A DNA stretch of 64,000 nt from Pseudomonas knackmussii B13 (GCF_000689415.1 NZ_HG322950.1:992001-1056000), one strand, 5' to 3'. Numbered from the stretch's first letter, positions 52,055 through 60,727 are shown. Translations and numbers: made by a program. The notes: generated by a model not told the origin, from the sequence alone.

Positions 52055-52083
52055 CACGGGCGGAGCCGCCGGCTTCGCCCGTG
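52055..52083 (+). terminator. Hairpin after aapP
   Basis: CACGGGCG and CGCCCGTG form an 8-bp stem around a 13-nt partly paired loop, 8 nt after the aapP stop. The following sequence is not a T-run, so this may be a weak or Rho-assisted terminator. Confidence 0.5.
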
Positions 52084-52309
52084 GGCGAAATTTCCTCGCG
52101 CTCGCTCGTCAGTGTCGCTTGGCGCTTGTACCTTCCCTGGGCGTATCCTGAGCGTTCGCGCCGCTGGCGCGCTTCCCTGGCATCCGTACTAAAAAGACCG
52201 GTGAACTCGGTCGTCGGATTGCTGTTCCGATACCCTGCGGAACCGCCGTGGAAGCCCACGGATGGGCTATACGTTCAGATAGCTCGAATCGCCGCCCGAC
52301 TGAAGAGAT

Positions 52310-53047
52310 GTGCCTGTGAACCTGATTCTTCCGCCGCTCAACCTGAGCAAAGCCAAGGCCTGGAGCGCCCACGCGGTGACGTCCAGCGGTGTCATCCTGG
52401 CCATGCTGGCGCTGCTCGCCGTGGTCGACAACCGCCCGCAAGCCTGCCTGCTGTGGCTGGGCGTCGCGCTGCTGGTGGACGGCCTGGACGGCACCCTGGC
52501 GCGCAAGTTCGACGTCAAGGCGGTGCTGCCGCACTTCGACGGCTCGACCCTGGACCTGGTGATCGACTACCTCACCTACGTGTTCATCCCGGCGATCTTC
52601 ATCTACCGCTACATCCCGTTGCCGGTGCACAGCGAACTGCTGATCGTCGGCGTGATCCTGGTGTCGTCGCTGTTCTGCTTCTGCAACGTCAACATGAAGA
52701 GCCACGACAACTACTTCGTCGGCTTCCCGGCCGCCTGGAACGTCGTCGCGGTGTATTTCTTCGTACTGGGTTCGGGCCCCTGGGTGAACGTGGTCACCGT
52801 GCTCTTGCTGGCGGGCCTGACCCTGACCCGCATGAAGTTCCTGCACCCGTTCCGCGTGCGCCAGTTCATGCCGTTGAACATCTCGGTGACCTTCGTCTGG
52901 ATGCTCAGCAGCGCGCTGCTGATCGTCCAGCAGCCGGTGGACCAGACCTGGCTGCTCTGGCTGTGGTTCGTCGCCTCGGCCTATTTCGTCGGCATCTGCC
53001 TGTGGCGCACTGCGGTGGCCAAGGTGGTGCTGGTGGAGCGCGACTGA
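52310..53047 (+). CDS. pcs: Phosphatidylcholine synthase Pcs
   Basis: Pcs condenses CDP-diacylglycerol with choline to make phosphatidylcholine in the inner membrane. The 245-aa product has about eight hydrophobic helices and the CDP-alcohol phosphotransferase motif: DGLDGTLAR followed by FDGSTLDLVIDY (D-x2-DG-x2-AR ... G-x3-D-x3-D). It starts at a GTG (52310, preceded by GAAGAGAT); a GTG two codons on is possible. The 225-bp leader holds its own promoter region. It is not coupled to aap, although both lie on the same strand. Confidence 0.92.
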   Translation: MPVNLILPPLNLSKAKAWSAHAVTSSGVILAMLALLAVVDNRPQACLLWLGVALLVDGLDGTLARKFDVKAVLPHFDGSTLDLVIDYLTYVFIPAIFIYRYIPLPVHSELLIVGVILVSSLFCFCNVNMKSHDNYFVGFPAAWNVVAVYFFVLGSGPWVNVVTVLLLAGLTLTRMKFLHPFRVRQFMPLNISVTFVWMLSSALLIVQQPVDQTWLLWLWFVASAYFVGICLWRTAVAKVVLVERD

Positions 53048-53063
53048 ACTGAATCCCCCTCTC

Positions 53064-53110
53064 GTAGGAGCGGACCTTGTCCGCGATTCGCGCGCATGGC
53101 GCGCTCCTAC
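53064..53110. repeat. GTAGGAGCGGACCTTGTCCGC repeat with inverted end
   Basis: GTAGGAGCGGACCTTGTCCGCG is followed by GCGCGCATGGCGCGCTCCTAC, so the outer ends pair (GTAGGAGC / GCTCCTAC). A second copy of the left arm lies at 56941-56965 and a truncated one at 36168. It lies between convergent pcs and the AraC-type regulator gene. Confidence 0.8.
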
Positions 53111-53168
53111 AGAGGCATGGGGCACAAGTCCGCTCCGGCAAGATCATGCCGAACAGCCCCGCCAGCTC

Positions 53169-54116
53169 TTACCCCCGCGCCAACCGCCGCTGTCGATAAG
53201 CCCCCGGCGACTCCCCGCACAACTGCTTGAACAGCCGCGCGAAGCTCGCCCGGTCGGCATAACCCACTTCGTTGGCGATGCGCTCCAGCGAGCGCGCCGG
53301 GTCGGCCAGCGCTTCGCGAGCGGCGTCTATGCGCAGGCGTTGCAGGTATTCGTTGGGCGTCATGCCCAGTTCGGCGCGGAAGCGCCTGAGCAGCGTGCGG
53401 CTGGAGCAGTGCGCGCGTTGCGCCATGGCATCGAGGTCGATGGGCTCGGCATGGCGTTCGCGCAGCCAGTCGAGCACAGGCGCCAGCGGGGTGCGCTGCG
53501 GCTCCGGCAATAGCGGTGCATAGCGCGACTGACTCCCGCGCGCCTCATCGAACACCAGGGTCGAAGCCACCTGGCGCGCCAGGGCGCGGCCGCCGTGCAG
53601 GGCGATCAGGTGCAGGCACAGGTCGAGCCCGGCCTGGGCGCCGCCGGAGCAGAAGCGCGCGCCGTCCTCGGTGCACAAGGAGTCCGCTTCCAGTTGCACG
53701 GCGGGATAGCGCTGGCGGAAGTCATCGGCCAGCGCCCAGTGGGTGGTGGCGCGGCGGCCGTCGAGCTGGCCGGCCTCGGCGAGCAGGAAGGCGCTGCTGC
53801 ACAGGCTTCCCAGCGGCTGCGTCGGTTGGCGCTGGCGCAGCCAGGCAAGCAGCGACTCGTTTGCGTTGAGCATCGCCGGAATGTCGCTGCCGGTGGCGGG
53901 GATCAGCAGCAGCTCGCGTTCGCTCACCGAGGCGAGATCGCCATCCACCGCGATACTGGCGCAGGACAGGCCGACTTCCGCGCCCTCTGCACTGACCCGG
54001 CGAAGTTGGAACAGCCGGCGCCGGGCCAGGCGGTTGGCCAGCTGCAGGCTGTCGAGGGCGAGCCCCAGGCTGGAGAGCACGGTTTGCGGGCAGACGTAGA
54101 GGGCGATGGCGGGCAT
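53169..54116 (-). CDS. GlxA-type transcriptional regulator (DJ-1/PfpI-like domain plus AraC HTH)
   Basis: The 315-aa product has an N-terminal DJ-1/PfpI-like domain (about 4-180, with IALYVCPQTVLSSLGLALD and LGSLCSSAFLLAEAG, the cysteine in the usual nucleophile elbow) and a C-terminal AraC helix-turn-helix pair (DLDAMAQRAHCSSRTLLRRF and RIANEVGYADRASFARLF). Such regulators often control amine or quaternary-ammonium metabolism. The ATG at 54116 fits the family; upstream in-frame extension is discarded. It is divergent from the SnoaL-like gene. Confidence 0.88.
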   Translation of the reverse strand: MPAIALYVCPQTVLSSLGLALDSLQLANRLARRRLFQLRRVSAEGAEVGLSCASIAVDGDLASVSERELLLIPATGSDIPAMLNANESLLAWLRQRQPTQPLGSLCSSAFLLAEAGQLDGRRATTHWALADDFRQRYPAVQLEADSLCTEDGARFCSGGAQAGLDLCLHLIALHGGRALARQVASTLVFDEARGSQSRYAPLLPEPQRTPLAPVLDWLRERHAEPIDLDAMAQRAHCSSRTLLRRFRAELGMTPNEYLQRLRIDAAREALADPARSLERIANEVGYADRASFARLFKQLCGESPGAYRQRRLARG

Positions 54117-54151
54117 GGCGGGTGGACGCTTTGTCGGTATAGGCCACAATG

Positions 54152-54167
54152 TTGTCGATAATGACAA
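54152..54167. promoter_or_regulatory. Inverted repeat in the divergent regulator/SnoaL promoter region
   Basis: TTGTC-GATAAT-GACAA is a perfect 5-bp inverted repeat within CAATGTTGTCGATAATGACA. It is placed where a regulator could control both divergent genes. It could also overlap a promoter -10, as it contains GATAAT. Confidence 0.4.
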
Positions 54168-54227
54168 TGGTGTCCAGCGCCGAGCGCGCCGGATAATCGC
54201 CGCACCCACCTGACCGCGAGCACCGCC

Positions 54228-54707
54228 ATGCCCCACCCCAACGCCGAACTGATCCGCCGCTTCTACCAGGCTTTCCAACGCCGCGACGGCGACGCCATGG
54301 CCGCCTGCTACGCGCCTTCGGTGCGCTTTCGCGATCCGGCCTTCGGCGAGCTGAAGGGCCCTGCGGCGGGCGACATGTGGCGCATGCTGACCTCGCGTGC
54401 AGCCGACCTGCGCCTGGACTTCGACCAGGTCTGGGCCGACGACCTGCATGGCGGCGCGCAATGGGTGGCGCACTACACCTTCAGCCAGACCGGCCGTCCG
54501 GTGGTCAATCGCATCCGCGCCTCGTTCGAGTTCGAGAACGGCCTGATCGTCCGCCATACGGACGACTTCGACTTGTGGCGCTGGGCCCGCCAGGCGCTGG
54601 GCGCCAAGGGCCTGCTGCTGGGCTGGGCGCCGCCGGTGCAGGCGGCCATCCGCCGCCAGGCGCTGAAGGGGCTGGCGGCCTTCCAGGGCAAGACGGCGCG
54701 CGGCTGA
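54228..54707 (+). CDS. SnoaL-like / NTF2-fold protein
   Basis: The 159-aa product is an NTF2-like (SnoaL, ketosteroid-isomerase-like) domain protein: ELIRRFYQAFQRRDGDAMAACY at the start, VRFRDPAFGELKG, and FEFENGLIVRHTDDFDLWRW. Members bind small hydrophobic ligands or catalyse isomerisation or hydrolysis; no substrate can be assigned. It is divergent from the GlxA-type regulator and may be its target. Confidence 0.85.
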   Translation: MPHPNAELIRRFYQAFQRRDGDAMAACYAPSVRFRDPAFGELKGPAAGDMWRMLTSRAADLRLDFDQVWADDLHGGAQWVAHYTFSQTGRPVVNRIRASFEFENGLIVRHTDDFDLWRWARQALGAKGLLLGWAPPVQAAIRRQALKGLAAFQGKTARG

Positions 54708-54781
54708 GTCGCGCCCGGCGGATTCGCCGGGGTAGCCGGCATGGGCTTAAATGACTGGCGATACCGAGCAGGAAGCCAGCC

Positions 54782-55480
54782 ATGATCACTCTTTTCCAGT
54801 TCCCGCCCGCCTTCAACGTCCCCAACGTCAGCCCCTTCTGCCTGAAGCTGGAGACCTTCCTGCGCCTGTCCGGTCTCGAGTACCAGGTGCAGCACCTGTC
54901 CGATCCGCGCAAGGGGCCCAAGGGCAAGCTGCCGTTCGTCAAGGTCGATGGCCAGACCCTCGCCGACACCGAGGTCATCATCCGCGAACTGCAGGACCGC
55001 TATGCGCTGGACCTGGACGCCGGCCTCGACGCGCGGGGGCGCGGCTGGGCGGTTTCGATCACGCGCCTGTGCGACGAGCACCTGACGCCCCTGCTGGTTT
55101 ACTTCCGCTGGCTGGAGGAGGCCGGTTGGCGGCAGGTTGCACCAGTGCTTCTGCGCGATGTGCCGGGACCCGTCCGGCCGCTGGTCGGGGTGCTGATCCG
55201 TCGCAAGATCCGTGGCGAGATGCGCGGGCGCGGCCTCGACGCGCACAGCCGCGACGAGTTGCTGACCTTCGCCCGCCAGGACCTCGACGCGCTCGACGGC
55301 ATGCTCGGCGACCTGCCGTACTTCGGCGGTGCGCAACCGTGCAGCGCCGATGCCGCCGCCTATGGGATACTCGCCAACCTCATCCTCAGCACCCTGGAAA
55401 CGCCCTTGAACCACATGGCGCGCGAATACGAACGCCTGGTCGCCTACAGCGAACGCATGCAGCAGCGGGTCTGGACATGA
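54782..55480 (+). CDS. Glutathione S-transferase-like protein (Metaxin/FAX type)
   Basis: The 232-aa product has a thioredoxin-fold N-terminus (ITLFQFPPAFNVPNVSPFCLK) and a helical C-terminal GST domain with LPYFGGAQPCSADAAAYGIL. The pattern PFCLKLETFLR with GKLPFVKVDGQTLADTEVII resembles metaxin / failed-axon-connections GST proteins found in proteobacteria. The catalytic role is unknown. It overlaps the GIY-YIG gene by 4 nt (ATGA). Confidence 0.85.
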   Translation: MITLFQFPPAFNVPNVSPFCLKLETFLRLSGLEYQVQHLSDPRKGPKGKLPFVKVDGQTLADTEVIIRELQDRYALDLDAGLDARGRGWAVSITRLCDEHLTPLLVYFRWLEEAGWRQVAPVLLRDVPGPVRPLVGVLIRRKIRGEMRGRGLDAHSRDELLTFARQDLDALDGMLGDLPYFGGAQPCSADAAAYGILANLILSTLETPLNHMAREYERLVAYSERMQQRVWT

Positions 55481-55776
55481 CCCAGGCCGAGCCCAAGCCC
55501 TGGTTCGTCTACCTGGTGCGTGCCGCCAACGGCGCGCTCTACTGCGGTATCAGCGACGACCCGCAACGGCGCTTCGAAGCGCATCGCAGCGGGCGCGGCG
55601 CGCGTTTCTTCCATTCCAGCCCGGCGCAGGCGCTGGTCTACGTCGAAGCCTGTGTCGGCAAGGGCGACGCGCTGCGCCGCGAACGCGCGATCAAGGCCCT
55701 CGGCAAGCCCGCCAAGGAGCGACTGGTGCTGGCCGGCGCGGCCGTGGCCATCAGCCAGGCGGATAGCCAGCCATAG
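55477..55776 (+). CDS. GIY-YIG nuclease-superfamily protein (UPF0213)
   Basis: The 99-aa product is a single GIY-YIG domain: FVYLVRAANGALYCGISDDP carries the motif as VYL...YCG, with R in DPQRRFEAHRSGRGARFF and a Lys/Arg-rich end. Small stand-alone members (YhbQ type) are nucleases of uncertain cellular role. It is translationally coupled to the GST-like gene before it. Confidence 0.9.
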   Translation: MTQAEPKPWFVYLVRAANGALYCGISDDPQRRFEAHRSGRGARFFHSSPAQALVYVEACVGKGDALRRERAIKALGKPAKERLVLAGAAVAISQADSQP

Positions 55777-55851
55777 CTTCGACCGGGTAGGACGGGCACG
55801 GCAGGCGGAGTAAGCTCTAGGGCCCCTCAACGCCGGCCGACGGAGCCCTGC

Positions 55852-56787
55852 ATGTCCGAGCTGATCCTGCACCACTACCCGACTTCCCCCTTCGCCGAGA
55901 AGGCCCGCCTGCTGCTGGGCTTCAAGCAGCTGTCGTGGCACTCGGTGCAGATCCCGCCGATCATGCCCAAGCCCGACCTGATGGCGCTCACCGGCGGCTA
56001 CCGCAAGACACCGGTGCTGCAGGTCGGTGCCGACATCTACTGCGACACCTCGCTGATCGCGCGCCGCCTGGAGCAGGAAAAGGCCACGCCGGCGCTGTTC
56101 CCCGAAGGCCAGGAGTTCAGCGTCGCAGCCTTTGCTGCCTGGGCCGACTCGGTGCTGTTCACCCACGGCGTGAGCCTGGTGTTCCAACCTGAATCCATCG
56201 CCGTGCGCTTCGGCAAGCTGCCGCCGGAATTCGTCAAGGCCTTCGTTGCCGATCGCAGCCAACTGTTCAGTGGCGGTAGCGCCACGCGCCTGCCGGCCGA
56301 GCAAGCCCGGCAGCAGTGGCCGGTATTCATGGCGCGGCTGGAGCAGCAACTGAGCCGTGAGGAGGGCGATTTCCTCTTCGGCGAGCCGTCGCTGGCGGAC
56401 TTCGCCGTGGCCCATGTGCTCTGGTTCGTGAAAGCCACGCCGGTGACTTCGCCGCTGGTCGATGCCTATCCCGCGGTGGCGGCCTGGTTGGGTCGCGTGC
56501 TCGGCTTCGGCCATGGCGCGCCGGTGGAAATGAGCGGCGAGCAGGCCATTGCCGTGGCCCGCGACAGTCAGCCGGCCGCCCTGCCGGACGAACCCTTCAG
56601 CGACCCGAACGGCTTCCAGGCCGGCCAACACGTGGCGGTGGCGGCGACCGACTACGGCGTCGATCCGGTGGAAGGGGAGCTGCTGCACGTGGGCAGCGAA
56701 GAAATCATCCTGCGCCGCGAAGACCCGCGCGCCGGGGTGGTGCATGTGCACTTCCCGCGCGTCGGCTTCCGCATCGAGGCGCGTTAA
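55852..56787 (+). CDS. GST N-terminal-domain protein with C-terminal beta-rich extension
   Basis: The 311-aa product has a thioredoxin-fold GST N-domain (LILHHYPTSPFAEKARLLLG, TGGYRKTPVLQVGADIYCDT), a helical C-domain (FLFGEPSLADFAVAHVLWFV) and an additional segment (about 245-311, QAGQHVAVAATDYGVDPVEG to VGFRIEAR) that looks beta-rich. GSTs of ordinary length end near residue 230. Substrate and role are unknown. It is a separate unit, 75 nt after the GIY-YIG gene. Confidence 0.82.
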   Translation: MSELILHHYPTSPFAEKARLLLGFKQLSWHSVQIPPIMPKPDLMALTGGYRKTPVLQVGADIYCDTSLIARRLEQEKATPALFPEGQEFSVAAFAAWADSVLFTHGVSLVFQPESIAVRFGKLPPEFVKAFVADRSQLFSGGSATRLPAEQARQQWPVFMARLEQQLSREEGDFLFGEPSLADFAVAHVLWFVKATPVTSPLVDAYPAVAAWLGRVLGFGHGAPVEMSGEQAIAVARDSQPAALPDEPFSDPNGFQAGQHVAVAATDYGVDPVEGELLHVGSEEIILRREDPRAGVVHVHFPRVGFRIEAR

Positions 56788-56860
56788 GGCGTAGGAGCAA
56801 CTGTCTTTTGGGCTATTCCCCTTCGGGCCAGCGCAAGCGCTGTTCGCGATGGAGCCGCGT

Positions 56861-56932
56861 CCCACGTTCGCGGGAGTGACGGAATCAGGATTCGCTGCCT
56901 CCCCCGTCATCCCCGCGAACGCGGGGACCCAG
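56861..56932. repeat. Inverted CCGTCATCCCCGCGAAC repeat pair
   Basis: GTTCGCGGGAGTGACGG (from 56865) faces CCGTCATCCCCGCGAAC (to about 56920) and ends GGGGACCCAG. This is the same arrangement as at 12491-12547. It lies between convergent genes. Confidence 0.8.
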
Positions 56933-56940
56933 AAAACAGC

Positions 56941-56965
56941 GTAGGAGCGGACCTTGTCCGCGATT
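56941..56965. repeat. GTAGGAGCGGACCTTGTCCGC repeat abutting ndpA
   Basis: This unit is identical over its first 25 nt to 53064-53088 and runs directly into the ndpA stop codon (56965-56967, minus strand). Confidence 0.8.
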
Positions 56966-57969
56966 TATTTCCGGCGCTTGAGCTGATCCTGCAACTGCGT
57001 CGGCAGGCCGCGGATGATCAGCATGTCGCGCTCTTCGTCGTACTCCACCTTGCTGCCCAGCAGGTGCGCCTCGAAGCTGATCGACAGCCCCTCGGCGCGG
57101 CCGGTGAAGCGGCGGAACTGGTTGAGGGTGCGCTTGTCCGCCGGGATCTCCGGCGCCAGGCCGTAGTCCTTGTTGCGGATGTAGTCGTAGAAGGCGCGCG
57201 GGGCCTGTTCGTCCATCAGCTCGGAGAGCGCGTCCAGGGCCATCGGCTCGCCGATCTTGGCCTGGCTGGTGGCGTAGTCGACCAGCACGTCGGTCTTCTC
57301 GCGCGCTTGCTCTTCGGGCAGGTCCTCGCTTTCCACGTAGTCGCTGAAGGCCTTGAGCAGGGTGCGCGTCTCGCCCGGCGCGTCGACGCCTTCGGTGCAG
57401 CCGATGAAGTCGCGGAAGTAGTCCGAGACCTTCTTGCCGCCCTTGCCCTTGATGAAGGAGATGTACTGCTTGGAGGTCTTGTTGTTGCGCCACTCCGAGC
57501 AGTTGATCCGCGCCGCCATGTGCAGCTGGCCGAGGTCGAGGTGGCGGGAGGGCGTGACCTCCAGCGCGTCGGTCACCGCCACGCCTTCGCTGTGGTGCAG
57601 CAGGGCGATGCTCAGGTAGTCGGTCATGCCCTGCTGGTAGTGGCAGAACAGCACGTGGCCGCCAGTGGAGAGGTTGGACTCTTCCATCAGGCTCTTCAGG
57701 TGCTCCACCGCCTGCTTGCTGAAGGCGACGAAGTCCTTGCCGCCGTCCAGGTACTCGGCCAGCCAGCCGCTGAACGGGAAGGCGCCGGACTCCTCCTGGA
57801 ACAGGCCCCAGGCCTTGTTCGGCTTGGCGTTGTAGCTCTCGTTGAGGTCGGCCATGAGGTTCTCGATGGCCTGGGAATCGCCCAGTTCGGCGTCGCGCGC
57901 GTGCAGCGTGGCGGGGTTGCCGTCGGGCTTCTTGTCGATCAGGTGGACGATGGCGTGACGAATCGGCAT
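56965..57969 (-). CDS. ndpA: Nucleoid-associated protein NdpA/YejK
   Basis: NdpA (YejK) is a cytoplasmic nucleoid-associated protein. The 334-aa product, close to E. coli YejK (335 aa), starts MPIRHAIVHLIDKKPDG and contains GHVLFCHYQQGMTDYLSIALL, RINCSEWRNNKTSKQYISFI and KVSDYFRDFIGC, all typical of the family. It ends in a basic QDQLKRRK tail. A repeat unit touches its stop codon. Confidence 0.93.
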   Translation of the reverse strand: MPIRHAIVHLIDKKPDGNPATLHARDAELGDSQAIENLMADLNESYNAKPNKAWGLFQEESGAFPFSGWLAEYLDGGKDFVAFSKQAVEHLKSLMEESNLSTGGHVLFCHYQQGMTDYLSIALLHHSEGVAVTDALEVTPSRHLDLGQLHMAARINCSEWRNNKTSKQYISFIKGKGGKKVSDYFRDFIGCTEGVDAPGETRTLLKAFSDYVESEDLPEEQAREKTDVLVDYATSQAKIGEPMALDALSELMDEQAPRAFYDYIRNKDYGLAPEIPADKRTLNQFRRFTGRAEGLSISFEAHLLGSKVEYDEERDMLIIRGLPTQLQDQLKRRK

Positions 57970-58034
57970 CTCGGGCTCGGCTCAGGACGTGGGGCAAAGC
58001 CGCCAGTTTACCCGAGCTCGTGGCGTATTGCCGC

Positions 58035-59399
58035 TCAGGCCGCCGAGTCGCGCGGCAGGTTTTCCCGTTCGCGGCGGTTGCGGCGCAGCTGGCGCAGGCG
58101 GCGGATCACGTAGTTCAGGTGCAGGTGCAGTTCGTACAGCTCGTTGTAGTACGACAGCGGCACTTCGACGCGGGACAGCTCGGCCTCCAGCTTTTCCAGG
58201 CGCTCGATCTCGCGGGTCAGCTCGGCGCTGCCGGTATGTTCGTCCAGGTGCCGGTCGATCTCGCGCAGGAAGCGGTACCAGCGGTAGATGCGCGCACGGA
58301 TGCGCCAGCGGTACAGCGGCCCGACCGACTTGAACAGCGGGATGAGGATGGCGATGAAGGGAATCAGCAGGACGATGTAACGGTCGGCCAGCGAGGCGAT
58401 GCGGAATGGCAGGAAGCGCTGCAGCAACGGCAGGCCGCTCTTGTAGTAGCGCTCGGCGTCCTCGGCCAGGCGCAGGGTGTGCGGCTCGGCGCTGGGGAAG
58501 GCGCCGGGCGCGTCGAGCAGGGTGCCGGGCTTCATCACCTGGCGCGCGGCTTCGAGGATCAGCGGCGTGAGCGCCGGGTGGAAGTTGTCGTTGACCACCA
58601 GCGTGGCCAGCGGCGAGAGGGTGACGAGATTGCGGTGGGGCACGTTCTGTTGCAGGTTCAGCAGGCCCTCGCCCAGCTGCACGTGCTTGAGGAATGGCAG
58701 GCGCGCCTCGTAAGCGGCGGCGCGGCGGAAGCCGGCAAGCATCAGCTTGGGACTGGCGGCCAGGCGCTGGATCAGCGGGTTCTCCGCCGGGCCGACGAAG
58801 AAGGCCGCGTCCAGGCTGCCGGCAAGCAGAGCGGAGGCGGCGATGTCGCTGCCGCTGGCCTGCCAGCCGGGCGGGTAGTGCGCGGCGTCGATGCCGTTGG
58901 CCTCGAGCAGCGCCGCGGTGATCGCCTCGGTGCCGCTGCCCGGCGAACCCATGGCGACGCGCAGGTTCAGCAGGTCGGTGAGCTGGTCGATGCTCACGTC
59001 ACGGCGCTGGAACAGCCACAGCGGCTCCTGGAACATGGCGCCGAGGCTGCGCAGCTTGTCGCGTTGCTGCGGCTCGAACTGGCGTTCCTGGCCGCTCTGC
59101 ACGAGGCCGATGTCGATGCCGCTGTGCTCGTCCAGCAGCCGCTCCATGTTCTGTCGCGAGCCGGCGCTGGGCACCAGCTTCAGCTCGAAGCCCTGCTTGG
59201 CCAGCTCGACCTTGAGCTTGTTGGCGAAGGCCACGTAGCCGCCATCGGCCACGCCGGTGGTCATGGTCGCGGTCATCGGGGCGGGCGGCGCGACGAAATA
59301 GAAGACCGCGAACACCAGCGCCGCCAGCACCGGGACCACCCACAGGTTGGCGCGGACCAGGATGGCGAGGTCGCGCAGCATGTTGATCAGGCGTTGCAT
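58035..59399 (-). CDS. Membrane-anchored TAXI-family solute-binding protein
   Basis: The 454-aa product has a TM segment (about 18-40), a periplasmic TAXI/TRAP-type binding domain (MTTGVADGGYVAFANKLK, DIGLVQSGQE, GSPGSGTEAITAALLEANG), a second hydrophobic segment near residue 345 (RYIVLLIPFIAILIPLF), and a C-terminal basic, coiled-coil-like tail. No TRAP permease genes are nearby. I chose the ATG at 59399 (MQRLINMLRDLA) over an in-frame start at 59471. TAXI proteins usually bind glutamate, glutamine or carboxylates; the ligand here is unknown. Confidence 0.85.
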   Translation of the reverse strand: MQRLINMLRDLAILVRANLWVVPVLAALVFAVFYFVAPPAPMTATMTTGVADGGYVAFANKLKVELAKQGFELKLVPSAGSRQNMERLLDEHSGIDIGLVQSGQERQFEPQQRDKLRSLGAMFQEPLWLFQRRDVSIDQLTDLLNLRVAMGSPGSGTEAITAALLEANGIDAAHYPPGWQASGSDIAASALLAGSLDAAFFVGPAENPLIQRLAASPKLMLAGFRRAAAYEARLPFLKHVQLGEGLLNLQQNVPHRNLVTLSPLATLVVNDNFHPALTPLILEAARQVMKPGTLLDAPGAFPSAEPHTLRLAEDAERYYKSGLPLLQRFLPFRIASLADRYIVLLIPFIAILIPLFKSVGPLYRWRIRARIYRWYRFLREIDRHLDEHTGSAELTREIERLEKLEAELSRVEVPLSYYNELYELHLHLNYVIRRLRQLRRNRRERENLPRDSAA

Positions 59400-59506
59400 G
59401 GTGTCCTGTCCGACTCGGCTCTTGCTGAAAAGATAGCCAGCCGCGCGCGGGCTTTCCTCGCCGGGTATCATCGGCGCCCTTGAACGGCATTCGGGACAGC
59501 AGGCGC

Positions 59507-60727
59507 ATGCGCATCCTCCACACCTCCGACTGGCACCTCGGCCAGCACTTCATGGGCAAGAGCCGCGAGGCCGAACACCGCGCCTTCTGCCGCTGGCTGG
59601 TGGAGCAGGTGCGCGAAAATGCCGTGGACGCGGTGCTGATCGCCGGCGACATCTTCGACACCGGCGCGCCGCCCAGCTACGCCCGCGAGCAGTACAACCG
59701 CTTCATCGTCGAGCTTCGCGAGACTGGCGCGGCGCTGGTGGTGCTCGGCGGCAACCACGACTCGGTGGCGATGTTGGAAGAGTCGCGCGAGCTGCTGGCG
59801 GTACTCGGCACGCGAGTTGTCGCGGCCGTGGGGACGGACCTCGACCAGCAACTGCTGGTGCTGCCGCAACGCGACGGCACGCCCGGCGCGCTGTTGTGCG
59901 CGATCCCCTTCATCCGCCCGCGCGACCTGCTTTCCAGCCAGGCCGGGCAGAGCGCGCAGGACAAGCAACTCGCCCTGCAGCAAGGCATCCAGGCGCATTA
60001 CCAGGCGCTCTTCGCCCTCGCCGAAGCCAAGCGCGCGGAGCTGGGCGGCCAGCTGCCGATCGTGGCGACCGGGCACCTGACCACCGTGGGCGCCAGCGCC
60101 AGCGAATCGGTGCGCGAGATCTACGTTGGCAGCCTGGAGGCGTTCCCCACCAGCGCCTTCCCGCAGGCCGACTACATCGCCCTCGGACATATCCACAGGC
60201 CGCAGAAGGTCGGCGGCCTGGAGCACATCCGCTATTGCGGCTCGCCGATCCCCCTGAGTTTCGACGAGGCGCGGCAGACGAAGGAGGTGTTGCTGGTCGA
60301 CCTCGACGAGAACGGCCTGCGCGCCGTGGCGCCGCTGCCGGTGCCGTGCTTCCAGCACCTGCAATCGCTGGCCGGCAACCTCGAAAGCCTGCCCGCCGCG
60401 CTGGCCGAAGCCGCGCGCCTGGGCACGTCGGTACAGCCGGTATGGCTCGAAGTGCTGGTGCGCGAGGACGACTACCTCAGCGACCTGCAGGTGCGCATCG
60501 AGAAACTCTGCGCCGAACTGCCGGTGGAAGTGCTGCGCACCCGCCGCGAGCGCGGCAACCAGCAGGCGGGGCTGTTCAGCGAGGCGCGCGAGACGCTCGA
60601 CGAGTTGTCCGCCGAGGACGTCTTCGAACAGCGCCTGGACGCCGAGACCCTGGAGCCGCCGCTGCGCCGGCAACTGACCGGGTTGTACCGCGAAGTCGTC
60701 GCCGAGCTGAGCGAGGAGCAAGCCTGA
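59507..60727 (+). CDS. sbcD: Nuclease SbcCD subunit D
   Basis: SbcD is the Mre11-type nuclease of the SbcCD complex, which cuts DNA hairpins and palindromes and processes blocked ends. From the ATG at 59507 it is 406 aa. Metallophosphoesterase motifs are ILHTSDWHLGQ, GDIFDTGAPPS, GGNHDS, ATGHLTTVG and ALGHIHRPQ. An upstream in-frame TTG (59480) is not needed. Its stop overlaps the sbcC start by one base (TGATG). Confidence 0.95.
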   Translation: MRILHTSDWHLGQHFMGKSREAEHRAFCRWLVEQVRENAVDAVLIAGDIFDTGAPPSYAREQYNRFIVELRETGAALVVLGGNHDSVAMLEESRELLAVLGTRVVAAVGTDLDQQLLVLPQRDGTPGALLCAIPFIRPRDLLSSQAGQSAQDKQLALQQGIQAHYQALFALAEAKRAELGGQLPIVATGHLTTVGASASESVREIYVGSLEAFPTSAFPQADYIALGHIHRPQKVGGLEHIRYCGSPIPLSFDEARQTKEVLLVDLDENGLRAVAPLPVPCFQHLQSLAGNLESLPAALAEAARLGTSVQPVWLEVLVREDDYLSDLQVRIEKLCAELPVEVLRTRRERGNQQAGLFSEARETLDELSAEDVFEQRLDAETLEPPLRRQLTGLYREVVAELSEEQA

